Below, one piece after another: positions 28,171-37,797 of a DNA stretch of 64,000 nt (positions are counted from its first letter, which is position 1; every line of letters begins with the position of its first letter). Origin of the DNA: Stella humosa (lineage in GTDB: Bacteria > Pseudomonadota > Alphaproteobacteria > ATCC43930 > Allostellaceae); assembly GCF_006738645.1 (NCBI RefSeq), contig NZ_AP019700.1, positions 570,001 to 634,000 on the forward strand. The letters run 5' to 3'. Below the pieces are notes generated by a model. That model ran no database searches, was not told where the DNA came from, and saw only the letters and a list, made by a program, of their open reading frames with translations. The translations under genes were made by a program, and so were the position numbers.

Positions 28171-29343
28171 TTGCGCGTCCTGTTCTACACGGTCAACGGC
28201 AAGGGGCTGGGGCATCTGATGCGGGCGCTGGCCGTCGCGCGCCAGATGCGCCGGCTCGCCCCCGCCACCCGCTTCCTATTCGCCACCTCGTGCGAGGATC
28301 CGGGCGTCCTATGGCGCGAGGGCTTCCACTATGTGAAGACCCTGGCGCCAGAGGCCATCGAAGATCACAAGATGGGGCTGGAGCGGCACCGCACCATGGT
28401 GTCGGCCTTTATGCGCGCGCTCTTCGAGGGCTTCCGGCCGGACATGCTGGTGGTCGACAGCTTCGCCTACGGCTCGATCGGCGAACTGCGGCCGTTCCTC
28501 GACGGGCCATGGCGGCGGGTGCTGATCAGCAACCTGTTCCTGCTGCAACGCGACGTCGAGCGCTATCGCCAGAGCGTGACGTACTACGACCTGGTGGTGT
28601 TTCCCTTCCATCGGGAGGAGGCGGCGGGCCATCCGGCCCTGGCGCGGCTGCCGACCAGCGGCTTCTTCGCGGGGCCGATCGCCGGTGTGCGCCCGGACGA
28701 CCTGCTGCCGCGGGCAGAGGCGCGCGCCATCCTCGGCCTGCCGGCCGAAGGGCCCATCGTTCTGGTGGCGGCCGGCGGCGGGGGCGGCGAAAGCGTGGCG
28801 CCGGTGCTGGCGCGGGTGGCGGCCGCCCTGCCGCTGATGCCCGACCTGGGATTTGCCTTGCTGGAGCCGCCGCTGGCGCGCGAGCTGCCGGCGATCGCCT
28901 GGGGGCCGAACGTGCGGATCGTGCGGCGGGTGCCGATCGCGCCCTGCTTTGCCGCCTTCGACGGCGCGATCAGCACCGCCGGCATGAACAGTGCGGCCGA
29001 GATGATGACGGCCGGGCTGCCCATGGTGTGGACGCCGCTCGGGCCGCCGTCGGTCGACCAGGATCGCAACGTCCGGCGCTGGATGGGGGCGGGCATCGGC
29101 CGGACGCCGGCCGACGAGACGCCGGCAGCCCTGGCGGCTGCCGTGCGCGACGTGCTGCGACCCGAGACCGCCCTGGCGATCCGCGGGGCGATGGCAGCCG
29201 GCTGGTCGGTAGACGGTGCCAGCCGGGCGGCCATGGCGATCCTGCGCGTGCCCCGCACGCCGCGGCCGCCGGCGGCGGAAGCGGGGCCGATACCGGCAGA
29301 GAAAGGGAGCGACGATGCGAACGGCAAGCCTGCCAACGGGTGA
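28171..29343 (+). CDS. GT-B glycosyltransferase (MurG/MGT-like)
   Basis: The product is 390 residues. The N-terminus RVLFYTVNGKGLGHLMRAL carries the glycine-rich GLGH motif of GT28/GT1-type GT-B enzymes. The C-terminal half has VLVAAGGGGGESVAPVL and the nucleotide-sugar site ISTAGMNSAAEMMTAGLPMVWTPLG. No membrane segment or signal peptide is seen, so it acts in the cytoplasm, possibly at the membrane face. The start is TTG at 28171; no ATG or GTG fits the conserved start. It overlaps the aldo/keto reductase gene by 29 bp. The sugar donor and acceptor are unknown. Confidence 0.82.
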   Translation: MRVLFYTVNGKGLGHLMRALAVARQMRRLAPATRFLFATSCEDPGVLWREGFHYVKTLAPEAIEDHKMGLERHRTMVSAFMRALFEGFRPDMLVVDSFAYGSIGELRPFLDGPWRRVLISNLFLLQRDVERYRQSVTYYDLVVFPFHREEAAGHPALARLPTSGFFAGPIAGVRPDDLLPRAEARAILGLPAEGPIVLVAAGGGGGESVAPVLARVAAALPLMPDLGFALLEPPLARELPAIAWGPNVRIVRRVPIAPCFAAFDGAISTAGMNSAAEMMTAGLPMVWTPLGPPSVDQDRNVRRWMGAGIGRTPADETPAALAAAVRDVLRPETALAIRGAMAAGWSVDGASRAAMAILRVPRTPRPPAAEAGPIPAEKGSDDANGKPANG

Positions 29344-30148
29344 GACGGTGCCGGCCCTGGGCCTCGGCACCTGGCGGATGGGCGAGCGCGGCGGCGATCG
29401 CCGCGAGGAGTTGGCCGCCCTGCGGCTCGGCCTCGATCTTGGCATGACGCTGGTCGACACGGCCGAGATGTATGGCGACGGCCGCTCGGAAGAACTGGTG
29501 GGCGAAGCCATCGCCGGCCGCCGCGACGAGGTGTTTCTCGTCACCAAGTTCTATCCGCACAACGCCTCGCGCGCCGGGGTGCCGGCCGCCTGCGCCCGCA
29601 GCCTGAAGCGCCTGGGCACCGACCGGATCGACCTCTACCTGCTGCATTGGCCGGGGGCCGTGCCGCTGGCCGAGACGGTGACGGCCCTGGAGCGGTTGAA
29701 GTCGGCCGGCCATATCCGCCATTGGGGCGTCAGCAATTTCGACACCGACGACATGGACGAGCTGTCGGCGGTGCCGGGCGGCGAGGGCTGCGCCACCGAC
29801 CAGGTCCTCTACAATCTGGGCCGGCGCGGCATCGAGTTCGACCTGCTGCCCTGGGCTGGCCGGCGGTCGATGCCGGTCATGGCCTATACGCCGCTGGAGC
29901 CGGACCGGCTCGCCGCCAAGCCGGCCTTGCAGAAGATCGCGGACGCCCGCGGCGTGGCGCCGTTGCAGGTGGCGCTGGCGTGGGTCCTGGGCCGGCCGCA
30001 GGTCATCGCCATTCCCAAGGCGTCGCGCACCGCGCACGTGCGCCAGAACCGGGCGGCACACGACCTGGAACTGACCGAAGACGAGCGGGCCGCCCTCGAC
30101 CAGGCCTTTCCGCCGCCCACGCGCAAGCGCGCGCTGGAGATGCTGTAG
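29315..30148 (+). CDS. Aldo/keto reductase
   Basis: This 277-residue NADPH-dependent TIM-barrel reductase keeps the catalytic tetrad: Asp and Tyr in VDTAEMYGDGRSEELVG, Lys in LVTKFYP and His in YLLHWPG. The phosphate-binding IPKASRTAHVRQN is near the C-terminus. The ATG at 29315 has a gaaagggag ribosome site and lies inside the end of the glycosyltransferase gene. It is followed 11 bp later by a YjbR-family gene in the same direction. The substrate is not predictable. Confidence 0.92.
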   Translation: MRTASLPTGETVPALGLGTWRMGERGGDRREELAALRLGLDLGMTLVDTAEMYGDGRSEELVGEAIAGRRDEVFLVTKFYPHNASRAGVPAACARSLKRLGTDRIDLYLLHWPGAVPLAETVTALERLKSAGHIRHWGVSNFDTDDMDELSAVPGGEGCATDQVLYNLGRRGIEFDLLPWAGRRSMPVMAYTPLEPDRLAAKPALQKIADARGVAPLQVALAWVLGRPQVIAIPKASRTAHVRQNRAAHDLELTEDERAALDQAFPPPTRKRALEML

Positions 30149-30159
30149 GAGCGACCGGC

Positions 30160-30504
30160 ATGAGCGAAGGGGCCGTCATCCATCCGACCGACCGCCTGCG
30201 CACCATCTGCCTGGCGCTGCCGGACGCGGTCGAGAAGGAAACCTGGGGGGACCCGACCTATCGGATCGGCGAGCGGATCTTCGCCATGCAGAAGAGCGGC
30301 GACGCCCGCATCTCCGTCTGGTGCAAGGCACCGCCCGGCAGCCAGGAGGTGCTGGTCGGGGCGGCACCCGAGCGGTTCTTCGTGCCGCCCTATGTCGGCC
30401 ACAAGGGCTGGGTTGGCATGCGGCTGGACGACGATCCGGACTGGCAGGAGGTGGCGACGCTGGTCGCCCGCAGCTACAGCCTGGTGCGCAAGCCGGCCCG
30501 CTAG
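30160..30504 (+). CDS. MmcQ/YjbR family protein
   Basis: The product is 114 residues. The order of motifs (LALPDAVEKETWGDPTYRI, FAMQKSGDARISVWCKA, then GHKGWVGMRLDDDPDW) matches the MmcQ/YjbR family, a small alpha/beta fold often called DNA-binding by structural similarity, without a proven function. It follows the aldo/keto reductase gene by 11 bp. Its stop codon overlaps that of the convergent LysE-type gene (ctag, 30501-30504). Confidence 0.85.
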   Translation: MSEGAVIHPTDRLRTICLALPDAVEKETWGDPTYRIGERIFAMQKSGDARISVWCKAPPGSQEVLVGAAPERFFVPPYVGHKGWVGMRLDDDPDWQEVATLVARSYSLVRKPAR

Positions 30505-31112
30505 TTCACGGCCAGCCGGCCGGCCGCCAGGATCAGCAGCCCGCCCGAGGTGCCCTCGACGATCCGGCGGCGACGGTCGTCGAAGCGGACCCCACGGCCG
30601 AGCGTGCCGATCGCCAGGCTGAGGACGGTGTAGACCAGCCCGCACAGGCCGACGAAGATCGCCGACAGGACCGCGGCTTGGGCGGCGACGGAGCCGGTAT
30701 GGTCGATGAACTGGGGCAGGATGGCGACGTAGATCATCATGCCCTTGGGGTTGAGGAAGGCCGTCAGGAACCCGCGGCGCACCTGGCGCTGTGCCGGCCG
30801 CGCCGAAAGGGCGATCCCGCCGGGACGCATGGCCGAGCGGATGAGCTGAAGCGCCAGCCAGACGAGATAGGCGATGCCCAGCCAGCGCAGTGCCTCGAAG
30901 AGGATCGGCGAGGCGGCGATGACGGCGGCGACGCCAAGCGCCACCAGGATCGAGTGGCAGACATAGCCCAGGCACACGCCCAGCGTCGAACGCAGGCCGG
31001 CCGGCGCGCCGCCGGCCAGCGTCTGCGAGGCGACGAACAGCATGTCCGGTCCCGGCGTGCAGATGAGCGGCAGCACCGTCGCCGCGAACAACAGGGCCGC
31101 ACCCGCTTCCAT
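30501..31112 (-). CDS. LysE/RhtB family amino acid exporter
   Basis: This 203-residue inner-membrane protein has about six helices. The family signature near the N-terminus reads LPLICTPGPDMLFV, then GLRSTLGVCLGYVCHS. FLTAFLNPKGMMIYVAILPQF is the second conserved block. LysE/RhtB carriers export amino acids or their analogues. The divergent Lrp-type regulator (31240) is the usual genomic partner and probably controls it; the 127 bp between them would hold the operator. Confidence 0.93.
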   Translation of the reverse strand: MEAGAALLFAATVLPLICTPGPDMLFVASQTLAGGAPAGLRSTLGVCLGYVCHSILVALGVAAVIAASPILFEALRWLGIAYLVWLALQLIRSAMRPGGIALSARPAQRQVRRGFLTAFLNPKGMMIYVAILPQFIDHTGSVAAQAAVLSAIFVGLCGLVYTVLSLAIGTLGRGVRFDDRRRRIVEGTSGGLLILAAGRLAVN

Positions 31113-31239
31113 TGCCGTCCTTTCGCCTCGCCAGAGTGCCGAGGATAGACGGTGCGGCGTGGAATCCGGTTGTGAAGATTGCCAGGGCCGTCGCAGGATT
31201 GGCTGCCGATATCACGAAATCGGCAAAGGGTCGCACGAG

Positions 31240-31701
31240 ATGCTGCTGGACGAGATCGACAAGCGCATCCTGCGCGCGCTGCAACGCGACGGACGGATGC
31301 AGAACATCGAGCTGGCGAAGTTGGTCGGCCTGTCGCCGTCGCCCTGCCTGCGGCGGGTGCGATTGCTGGAAGAGGCGGGCGTGATCGACCGCTATGTCGC
31401 GGTGGTGAACCCGGGCCGGGTCGGCATCGGGCTGACGCTCTTCACCCGCGTCTCGCTGACCGCCCAGGATGCCGAGACGATCGACCGCTTCACCGCCGCG
31501 ATGCAGCGCCTGCCCGAGGTGATGGAGTGCTACATCATCCTGGGCGAGAGCGACGCCATGCTGCGCGTGGTGGTGGCCGACCTGGCCGACTATCGCCGAT
31601 TCCAGTCGGCCCATCTGACGGCGGTGAACGGCATCCGCAACGTGAAGACCGACCTGCCGAGCGAGGTCGTGAAGCAGACCTACGCACTGCCGATCCGCTA
31701 G
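31240..31701 (+). CDS. Lrp/AsnC family transcriptional regulator
   Basis: The product is 153 residues. An N-terminal helix-turn-helix (DEIDKRILRALQRDGRMQNIELAKLVGLSPSP, written here in two parts: DEIDKRILRALQRDG and NIELAKLVGLSPSP) is followed by a RAM/AsnC ligand-binding domain with VMECYIILGESDAML and LPSEVVKQTYALP. It should sense an amino acid and regulate the divergent LysE exporter. The ATG at 31240 is preceded by cgcacgag, a modest ribosome site. The reading frame continues upstream without typical family residues. Confidence 0.92.
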   Translation: MLLDEIDKRILRALQRDGRMQNIELAKLVGLSPSPCLRRVRLLEEAGVIDRYVAVVNPGRVGIGLTLFTRVSLTAQDAETIDRFTAAMQRLPEVMECYIILGESDAMLRVVVADLADYRRFQSAHLTAVNGIRNVKTDLPSEVVKQTYALPIR

Positions 31702-31707
31702 GCCAGC

Positions 31708-32439
31708 CTACATGGCGGCATCGCTGCCGGCGCCGCGGTGCTGGATCGACACGAACAGCATCGGCCGATGGACCGCCGCCCCCGTCACTGGCGGGCGGCC
31801 GTGGAAGGAATTGTCGGTCTTGAGGAAGGCCAGGCCGCTGTTCGGGGCATAGGGAAATGTCCGCACCGGATCGAACCACTCGAACGGATACTTGAGTGCC
31901 TGCTCCGACCGGAACATGGGGTCCTTGGGAACGTAGATCGAGGTGCCGAGGTCGGCCCGCCGGTCGTCCTCGGGCAGGTAGAAGAGCATGCTCACCACCT
32001 TCTTCGGGCTGTCGGTATGGGGCTGGATGGCATAGTTCTCGCGGTCGACATTGATCTCGATCCGGCTGACCAGGTCGAGTGGGCGGTTGCCATAGCGGGC
32101 GGCGATGCCGGCCTTGAAGCAGCCGAGCACCGTGCGGGTGAAGGTCGGACCGGCCAGCCATTCCCACGCCGTCGACCAGAAGGCACGCTGGCCCGCCTCC
32201 ATCCTGGCCAGGTGGGGCGGGTCGATCGCGAACTTGCGCCGGTTGACGGCGAACGGGTTGTTCGACCGGGCGGGATCGGTGGCTTCCAGCGCATCGTCTG
32301 GCGGCAGGTTTGCGCGCAGGGCTCGGAACAGGGCGTCGGGAAAGACGTCGCGCATATAGATGTGCGGGAATGGCGCGTCGGTGGCCGTCATGGCGGCAAG
32401 ACGGCGTTCCGTGTCCTGCCGGACCTGGTCCCAGTTCAT
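31708..32439 (-). CDS. 2-oxoglutarate/Fe(II)-dependent oxygenase-like protein
   Basis: The product is about 243 residues in a double-stranded beta-helix pattern. The iron site is visible as IQPHTDSPKKVVSMLFYLP (His-x-Asp) and the distal His in DNSFHGRPPV; the 2-oxoglutarate-binding Arg is probably in that last segment. Such proteins hydroxylate small molecules, sugars or proteins. The ATG at 32439 (MNWDQV) follows a gcaggg ribosome site; an in-frame ATG at 32475 would add twelve residues. It is convergent with the Lrp gene and divergent from trpB2. Substrate unknown. Confidence 0.8.
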   Translation of the reverse strand: MNWDQVRQDTERRLAAMTATDAPFPHIYMRDVFPDALFRALRANLPPDDALEATDPARSNNPFAVNRRKFAIDPPHLARMEAGQRAFWSTAWEWLAGPTFTRTVLGCFKAGIAARYGNRPLDLVSRIEINVDRENYAIQPHTDSPKKVVSMLFYLPEDDRRADLGTSIYVPKDPMFRSEQALKYPFEWFDPVRTFPYAPNSGLAFLKTDNSFHGRPPVTGAAVHRPMLFVSIQHRGAGSDAAM

Positions 32440-32606
32440 CCCTGCGCGCTCATTCCCGTCTCGTCCCGCGGCCAATTGTTATCTGCCGCCCGCCCGGACC
32501 GTCAATCCGGCCGGGGCCGGATGATCGCGCGGCGGTTGTCCGCGGCGCCGCCCGGCGCTAGGTTCCGCGCACCCGACCCCGACGGCAGAACACGAAGGAA
32601 GCGGCG

Positions 32607-33971
32607 ATGTCCGACCAGGTGAAATACCTGCTCTCCGAAGAGCAGATGCCCAAGAGCTGGTACAACATCGCAGCCGACCTGCCGGTGCCGCTGCCGCCGC
32701 CGCTGCATCCCGGCACCGGGCAGCCGATCGGCCCCGACGATCTGGCACCGATCTTCCCGATGGAGGTGATCCGCCAGGAGGTTTCGACCGAGCGCCGGAT
32801 CGACATTCCCAAGGAGGTGCGGGACATCTTCCGCCAGTGGCGGCCGAGCCCGCTCTACCGCGCCCGGCGGCTGGAGAAGGCGCTGGGGACGCCCGCGCGC
32901 ATCTACTACAAGTATGAAGGCGTCAGCCCCGCCGGCAGCCACAAGCCCAACACCTCGATCCCGCAGGCCTTCTACAACAAGGCCGAGGGCGTGCGCCGCC
33001 TGACGACCGAGACCGGGGCCGGGCAGTGGGGCTCGTCGCTCGCCTTCGCCGGCGCGCTCTTCGGGCTCGAGGTCGAGGTCTTCATGGTCCGCGTCAGCTA
33101 CGATCAGAAGCCCTATCGCCGCGCCCTGATGGAGGCCTATGGCGCGCGCTGCGTCGCCAGCCCCAGCCCGGAGACGGAATCCGGCCGGGCGATCCTGGCC
33201 AGCAATCCCGACAGCACCGGCAGCCTGGGCATCGCCATCAGCGAGGCGGTCGAGCGCGCCGTGCAGTCGCCCGACACCAAGTATGCGCTGGGCAGCGTGC
33301 TGAACCATGTCCTGCTGCACCAGACCATCCTGGGCGAGGAGGCGATGCTGCAGCTCGAGATGGCGGGGGACTATCCGGACGTCATCGTCGGCTGCACCGG
33401 CGGCGGCAGCAATTTCGGCGGCATCGCCTTCCCCTTCCTGGGCGAGAAGCTGCGCGGCGGCCGCGACGTGGAGATCATCGCGGTCGAGCCGGCGGCCTGC
33501 CCGACGCTGACCAAGGGCGTCTATGCCTATGACTTCGGCGATACCGGCCACCTGACGCCGCTGGTGAAGATGCACACGCTGGGCTCCACCTTCGTGCCGC
33601 CGGGCTTCCATTCGGGTGGCCTGCGCTATCACGGCATGGCGCCGCTGGTCAGTCACATCCAGGAACTGGGGCTGATCTCGTCGCGCGCCTACAAGCAGCT
33701 TGAGACGTTCGAGGCGGGCGTCCTGTTCGGCCGGGCCGAGGGCATCCTGCCCGCGCCCGAGGCCAACCACGCGGTCAAGGGCGCCATCGACGTGGCGCTC
33801 GAATGCAAGCGCGACGGCCGGGCCCGCACGATCCTCTTCAACCTGTGCGGCCACGGCCATTTCGACATGCAGGCCTATATCGACTTCGCGGCCGGCAAGT
33901 TGAAGGACATCGACTACAGCCAGGCCGACCTGGAACGTGCGCTGGCAGGCCTGCCCAAGGTCGCGGCCTGA
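32607..33971 (+). CDS. Tryptophan synthase beta-like PLP enzyme (TrpB2 type)
   Basis: The product is 454 residues, longer than TrpB1 (about 400). The N-terminal extension and [27 protein letters not shown] are typical of the TrpB2 branch. The PLP lysine is in [11 protein letters not shown], the phosphate-binding loop is [10 protein letters not shown], and [10 protein letters not shown] is a further signature. TrpB2 makes tryptophan from indole and serine without needing TrpA, or acts on other serine-like donors. No trpA is adjacent. It lies 31 bp before an amino acid ABC importer operon, perhaps co-transcribed. Confidence 0.92.
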   Translation: MSDQVKYLLSEEQMPKSWYNIAADLPVPLPPPLHPGTGQPIGPDDLAPIFPMEVIRQEVSTERRIDIPKEVRDIFRQWRPSPLYRARRLEKALGTPARIYYKYEGVSPAGSHKPNTSIPQAFYNKAEGVRRLTTETGAGQWGSSLAFAGALFGLEVEVFMVRVSYDQKPYRRALMEAYGARCVASPSPETESGRAILASNPDSTGSLGIAISEAVERAVQSPDTKYALGSVLNHVLLHQTILGEEAMLQLEMAGDYPDVIVGCTGGGSNFGGIAFPFLGEKLRGGRDVEIIAVEPAACPTLTKGVYAYDFGDTGHLTPLVKMHTLGSTFVPPGFHSGGLRYHGMAPLVSHIQELGLISSRAYKQLETFEAGVLFGRAEGILPAPEANHAVKGAIDVALECKRDGRARTILFNLCGHGHFDMQAYIDFAAGKLKDIDYSQADLERALAGLPKVAA

Positions 33972-34002
33972 ACCGACCAAGACGAAAAAGGGGGGACAGG
34001 GG

Positions 34003-35187
34003 ATGAAGCGTTTCCAGGCGGCGGCACTGGCCGCAACCTTGCTGGCGGTGGCAGCACCGGCATCGGCCCAGGCACCGATCAGGATCGGCTTGGTCCTGCC
34101 CTATTCGGCCGGGCCGTTCGTCGCCATCGCCAACGAGATCACCGACAGCATGGCGCTGGCGCTGGAGGAGACCGGCTACATGGTGGCCGGCCGCAAGATC
34201 GAGCTGGTGCGCGAGGATACCGCCCACAAGCCCGACGTCGCCCAGGCCAAGGCCAAGAAGCTGGTGTTCGAGGACAAGGTCGACATGCTGGTCGGCCCCG
34301 TCGCCTCGGCCGAGCTTACGGCGCTGTTCGACTTCGCCCACCAGGCGAAGGTGCCGCTCGTCATCCCCAATGCCGGCGACAACGAGGTGACGGGCGAGAA
34401 ATGCAGCCCGTGGGTGTTGCGGACCTCGTTCTCCAACGACCAGATCGTGCGCGATATGGGCCGCTGGATGGCGGCCAAGGGCTTCAAGAAGGTCGCGCTC
34501 CTGGCCTTCGACTACAAGGCGGGCCACCAGTTGATGGGCGGCTTCAAGAAGCCCTTCGTCGAGGCGGGCGGCACCATCGTCACCGAGCAGTACCCGCCCT
34601 TCGGCCGCCTGTCGGACTTCGGGCCGTGGCTGGGCCGCATCCGCGACGCCAAGCCCGACGCCATCTTCAGCTTCTTCGCCGGCCCGCCGGCCACGCTCCT
34701 GGTGCAGCAGTTCCAGGAATTCGGCCTCGACCGCGAGATGAAGCTGACGGGCGCCGGCTGGCTCGTCTCGCCCTTGAACCTGCCGAGCCAGGGCAAGGCC
34801 GCGGCCGGGGTCATCGGCGCGCTGAACTACGTCCCGGCGATCGACAACCCGGTGAACAAGTCCTACCAGGAGCGCTTCCAGGCCAAGTTCAAGCGCGTCG
34901 GGTCGGAGTTCGGGGCCCAGGGCTACGACACCGCCAAGCTGATCCATGCCGCGCTGGCCCAGGCCGGCGGCAAGACCGACGACAAGGCCGGGCTGGTGAA
35001 GGCCATGCATGCGGTGAAGATCGAGGGCACGCGCGGGCCGCTGCGCATCGACCCCAAGACCAACAACGTCGTCCAGGACATCTACGTCTTCGAGACCGAG
35101 ATGCAGGGCGACGCGGTCGGCTACAAGGTGCTCGACCGCATCCGCGACGTCCAGGACCCGCCCAACGGCTGCACGCTGGGCGGCTGA
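34003..35187 (+). CDS. ABC importer substrate-binding protein, Liv/amide-urea type
   Basis: This 394-residue periplasmic protein has a signal peptide (MKRFQAAALAATLLAVAAPASAQA) and a type I periplasmic binding fold (Peripla_BP_6). IRIGLVLPYSAGPF opens the mature protein, DMLVGPVASAELTALFDFA and VPLVIPNAGDNEVTG follow, and GYDTAKLIHAAL is near the end. The ggggacagggg ribosome site fixes the ATG at 34003. Two permeases and two ATPases follow, so it delivers ligand to a branched-chain amino acid-like importer. The ligand may be an aromatic or other carboxylate rather than leucine. Confidence 0.93.
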   Translation: MKRFQAAALAATLLAVAAPASAQAPIRIGLVLPYSAGPFVAIANEITDSMALALEETGYMVAGRKIELVREDTAHKPDVAQAKAKKLVFEDKVDMLVGPVASAELTALFDFAHQAKVPLVIPNAGDNEVTGEKCSPWVLRTSFSNDQIVRDMGRWMAAKGFKKVALLAFDYKAGHQLMGGFKKPFVEAGGTIVTEQYPPFGRLSDFGPWLGRIRDAKPDAIFSFFAGPPATLLVQQFQEFGLDREMKLTGAGWLVSPLNLPSQGKAAAGVIGALNYVPAIDNPVNKSYQERFQAKFKRVGSEFGAQGYDTAKLIHAALAQAGGKTDDKAGLVKAMHAVKIEGTRGPLRIDPKTNNVVQDIYVFETEMQGDAVGYKVLDRIRDVQDPPNGCTLGG

Positions 35188-35219
35188 TCCGGCCCGGGCG
35201 CGGCAGCCGGGCAGGCCGC

Positions 35220-36077
35220 ATGATCATCCAGCTCCTCAACGGCATGCAGCTCGCCATGCTGCTGTTCCTGCTGTCGGTCGGGCTGTCGGTGGTGTTCGGG
35301 CTGATGCGCTTCGTCAACCTGGCGCATGGCACGCTGTTCATGCTGGGCGCCTTCGTCGGCCTGTCCACCGCCGAGGCCACGGGGTCGTTCTGGCTGGCGC
35401 TGGTGGCCGGTACGCTGGCCTCCGCCGTGGTCGGCGGGCTGCTCTATCTGGGCCTGCTGCGCCGCTTGCAGGCCGAGAGCCCGCTGAAGCAGGTGCTGGT
35501 CACCTTTGGCCTCATCTTCATCGGGCTGGAGGCCGCGCGCATGATCTGGGGCGACTATGCCGCCCGCCTGCCGGGGCCGGCCATGCTGGCGGGCAGCAGC
35601 GAGGTTTTCGGCGTCGTCTACCCGACCTATCGGCTGTTCGTGATCGCGGTCGGCCTGGTGGTGGCGGCGGTCCTCTATTTCGGGCTGGAGCGCACGCGCA
35701 TCGGTGCCATCGTGCGCGCCGGGGTCGACGACCGGACGATGACGGCCGCGCTCGGCATCGACATCGGCCGGGTCTTCTTCGCCGTCTTCGTGCTGGGCTG
35801 CGGCCTGGCCGGGCTGGCGGGCGTGGTCGCCGGGCCCGTGCTGTCGGTCTATGCCGGCATGGACATGGGCGTGCTGATCCTGGCCCTGGTCGTCGTCGTG
35901 ATCGGCGGGCCGGGAAGCCTGAAGGGCGCCTTCGTCGGCGCCGTCCTGGTCGGCATGGTCGAGACGTTCGGCCAGGTCTGGCTACCGGAGGTGGCCGGCA
36001 TGCTGCTCTATGGCCTGATGGCGGCGGTCCTGGCGCTTCGGCCGCAGGGCCTGCTGCCGGCCGGCCCGCGCCCGTGA
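35220..36077 (+). CDS. livH: ABC importer permease LivH
   Basis: This 285-residue inner-membrane permease has about eight helices. FVNLAHGTLFMLGAF near residue 35 is a LivH signature, and RAGVDDRTMTAALGIDIGRVF is the cytoplasmic loop that contacts the ATPases. IGGPGSLKGAFVGA lies near the C-terminus. It forms the translocation pore with LivM encoded next; the two genes overlap by GTGA (36074-36077). It is part of the operon with the binding protein at 34003. Confidence 0.93.
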   Translation: MIIQLLNGMQLAMLLFLLSVGLSVVFGLMRFVNLAHGTLFMLGAFVGLSTAEATGSFWLALVAGTLASAVVGGLLYLGLLRRLQAESPLKQVLVTFGLIFIGLEAARMIWGDYAARLPGPAMLAGSSEVFGVVYPTYRLFVIAVGLVVAAVLYFGLERTRIGAIVRAGVDDRTMTAALGIDIGRVFFAVFVLGCGLAGLAGVVAGPVLSVYAGMDMGVLILALVVVVIGGPGSLKGAFVGAVLVGMVETFGQVWLPEVAGMLLYGLMAAVLALRPQGLLPAGPRP

Positions 36078-37036
36078 ACCCGCCCGCATCCGGCAGCCGT
36101 CACGCCGCAGCCCTGGTGCTGCTGGCGGTGGCATTGGGCTACTGGCTGGTCTCTGGCTATTACGGCAAGGAAATCCTGGCGGAGATCGCGATCACCGCCA
36201 TCCTGGCCATGAGCCTGTCGCTGCTGGTCGGGCAGGCGGGGTTGGTCTCGCTCGGCCATGCGGCCTTTTTCGGCATCGGCGCCTATGGCATGGCGGGGTT
36301 CGCGGCCAAGCTCGGCTGGCCGCCCGCCCTGGCGATGGCGGCGGCGGTCGCCGTGGGGGCCGCCGCAGCCCTGCTGGTCGGGCTGGTGGCGGTGCGGCTG
36401 GCCGGCGTCTTCTTCATCATGATCACGCTGGCCGTGGGCGAGATGGTGCATGCCTGGTTCCTCAAGGACCGGGCCTTCGGCGGCGTCGGCGGCATGTCGG
36501 GCGTGCCCCGGCTCGATCTGTCGGCGGTCGGGCTCGACGCGGCCGACCCGGCGGTGTTCGCGCTGCTGGCGGTCGCAGCCGCCCTGCTCGTTTATGTGCT
36601 GCTCGACCGGCTGGTGCTGTCGCCCTTCGGCCAAACGTTGCGGGCGATCCACCAGAACGAGGAGCGCACCCGCGCGCTGGGCTGCCCGGTCGGGCGCTAC
36701 AAGCTGGCGGCCTTCGTCGTGGCCGGCGCCGTCGCCGCCCTGGCCGGGACGCTGGCGGCCCAGCGTTCGGCCTTCGTCTCGCCCGAGTTGATGACCTGGA
36801 CCCTGTCGGGCGAGATCCTGATCGTCGTCATCGTCGGCGGCGGCGCCAGCCTGCTGGGCGTGGCGACGGCGGCCGCCCTGTGGGTGGCGCTGCGCGACCA
36901 ACTCTCCAGCCTGACCGACCACTGGATGCTGGCCATGGGCATCCTCTTCGTCGTCCTGGTGCTGGTCGCGGGCGACGGGATCGACGGCGCCCTGCGCGGA
37001 CTGTGGCGCCGCGTCGCGCGGCAGCGGGGCCGATGA
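36074..37036 (+). CDS. livM: ABC importer permease LivM
   Basis: The product is 320 residues with about nine helices. SLSLLVGQAGLVSLGHAAFFGIGAY is the LivM hallmark (written SLSLLVGQAGLVSLG then HAAFFGIGAY), and AIHQNEERTRALGCPVGRYKL is the ATPase-coupling loop, again split as AIHQNEERTRALG and CPVGRYKL. The start is GTG at 36074, overlapping the livH stop. Its stop overlaps the next start (ATGA, 37033-37036). It pairs with LivH as the membrane core of the importer. Confidence 0.93.
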   Translation: MNPPASGSRHAAALVLLAVALGYWLVSGYYGKEILAEIAITAILAMSLSLLVGQAGLVSLGHAAFFGIGAYGMAGFAAKLGWPPALAMAAAVAVGAAAALLVGLVAVRLAGVFFIMITLAVGEMVHAWFLKDRAFGGVGGMSGVPRLDLSAVGLDAADPAVFALLAVAAALLVYVLLDRLVLSPFGQTLRAIHQNEERTRALGCPVGRYKLAAFVVAGAVAALAGTLAAQRSAFVSPELMTWTLSGEILIVVIVGGGASLLGVATAAALWVALRDQLSSLTDHWMLAMGILFVVLVLVAGDGIDGALRGLWRRVARQRGR

Positions 37037-37797
37037 CCGCGGCACCGGTGCCCGCGGCCCTCGCGGCCGAGGACCTGCGCAAGTCCTTCGGCGCGCTGGA
37101 GGCGACCGGCGGCGTCTCGCTCGCCCTGCCGCCCGGCCGGCGCCATGCGGTGATCGGTCCCAACGGCGCCGGCAAGACGACCCTCTTCAACCTGCTGTCG
37201 GGCGCGCTGCGGCCGGACGGCGGCCGGGTGCGCCTGGGGGCGGCCGACGTCACCGCAGAGGGGCCCGATGCGCGCGCCCGCCGCGGCCTCGCCCGCAGCT
37301 TCCAGCGCAACAGCCTGTTTCCGGGCATGACGGTGGAGGCCGCCCTGATGACGGCGGCTGCCATCGCCGGCGGCCGCTCGGCCGTGTTCTGGCGCCGCTT
37401 CGACCGCGAGCGCGGCCTGGCGGGCGAGGCGACCGCGATTGCCGAGCGCATCGGCCTGGCCGACCAGTTGGGCCAGGTCGCGGGCAGCCTCGCCTATGGC
37501 GCCCAACGGCAGCTCGAGATCGGCCTGGCGCTGGCCACGCGCCCGTCCGTCCTGCTGCTGGACGAGCCGACCGCCGGGATGAGCCCGGAGGAGACCCGGG
37601 CGATGCAGCGGCTGCTGGCGGGCCTGCCGGCGGCCATGACCATCCTCGTCATCGAGCACGACATGGACGTGGTCTTCGACCTGGCCGACCGGGTCACGGT
37701 GCTGGACCATGGCGCGGTCCTGCTCGAAGGCACCCCCGACGAGATCCGCGGCTCGGACCTGGTCCGCCGGCGCTACCTGGGCGAGCGCACGGGATGA
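37033..37797 (+). CDS. livG: ABC importer ATPase LivG
   Basis: The product is a 254-residue ABC ATPase: Walker A GPNGAGKTTLFN, Q-loop in ARSFQRNSLF, Walker B VLLLDEPTAG and H-loop VIEHDMDVV. The signature loop is LAYGAQRQLEIG, the LivG variant of LSGGQ. It starts in an ATGA overlap with livM and ends in one with livF (37794-37797), so all four importer genes after the binding protein are translationally chained. Confidence 0.94.
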   Translation: MTAAPVPAALAAEDLRKSFGALEATGGVSLALPPGRRHAVIGPNGAGKTTLFNLLSGALRPDGGRVRLGAADVTAEGPDARARRGLARSFQRNSLFPGMTVEAALMTAAAIAGGRSAVFWRRFDRERGLAGEATAIAERIGLADQLGQVAGSLAYGAQRQLEIGLALATRPSVLLLDEPTAGMSPEETRAMQRLLAGLPAAMTILVIEHDMDVVFDLADRVTVLDHGAVLLEGTPDEIRGSDLVRRRYLGERTG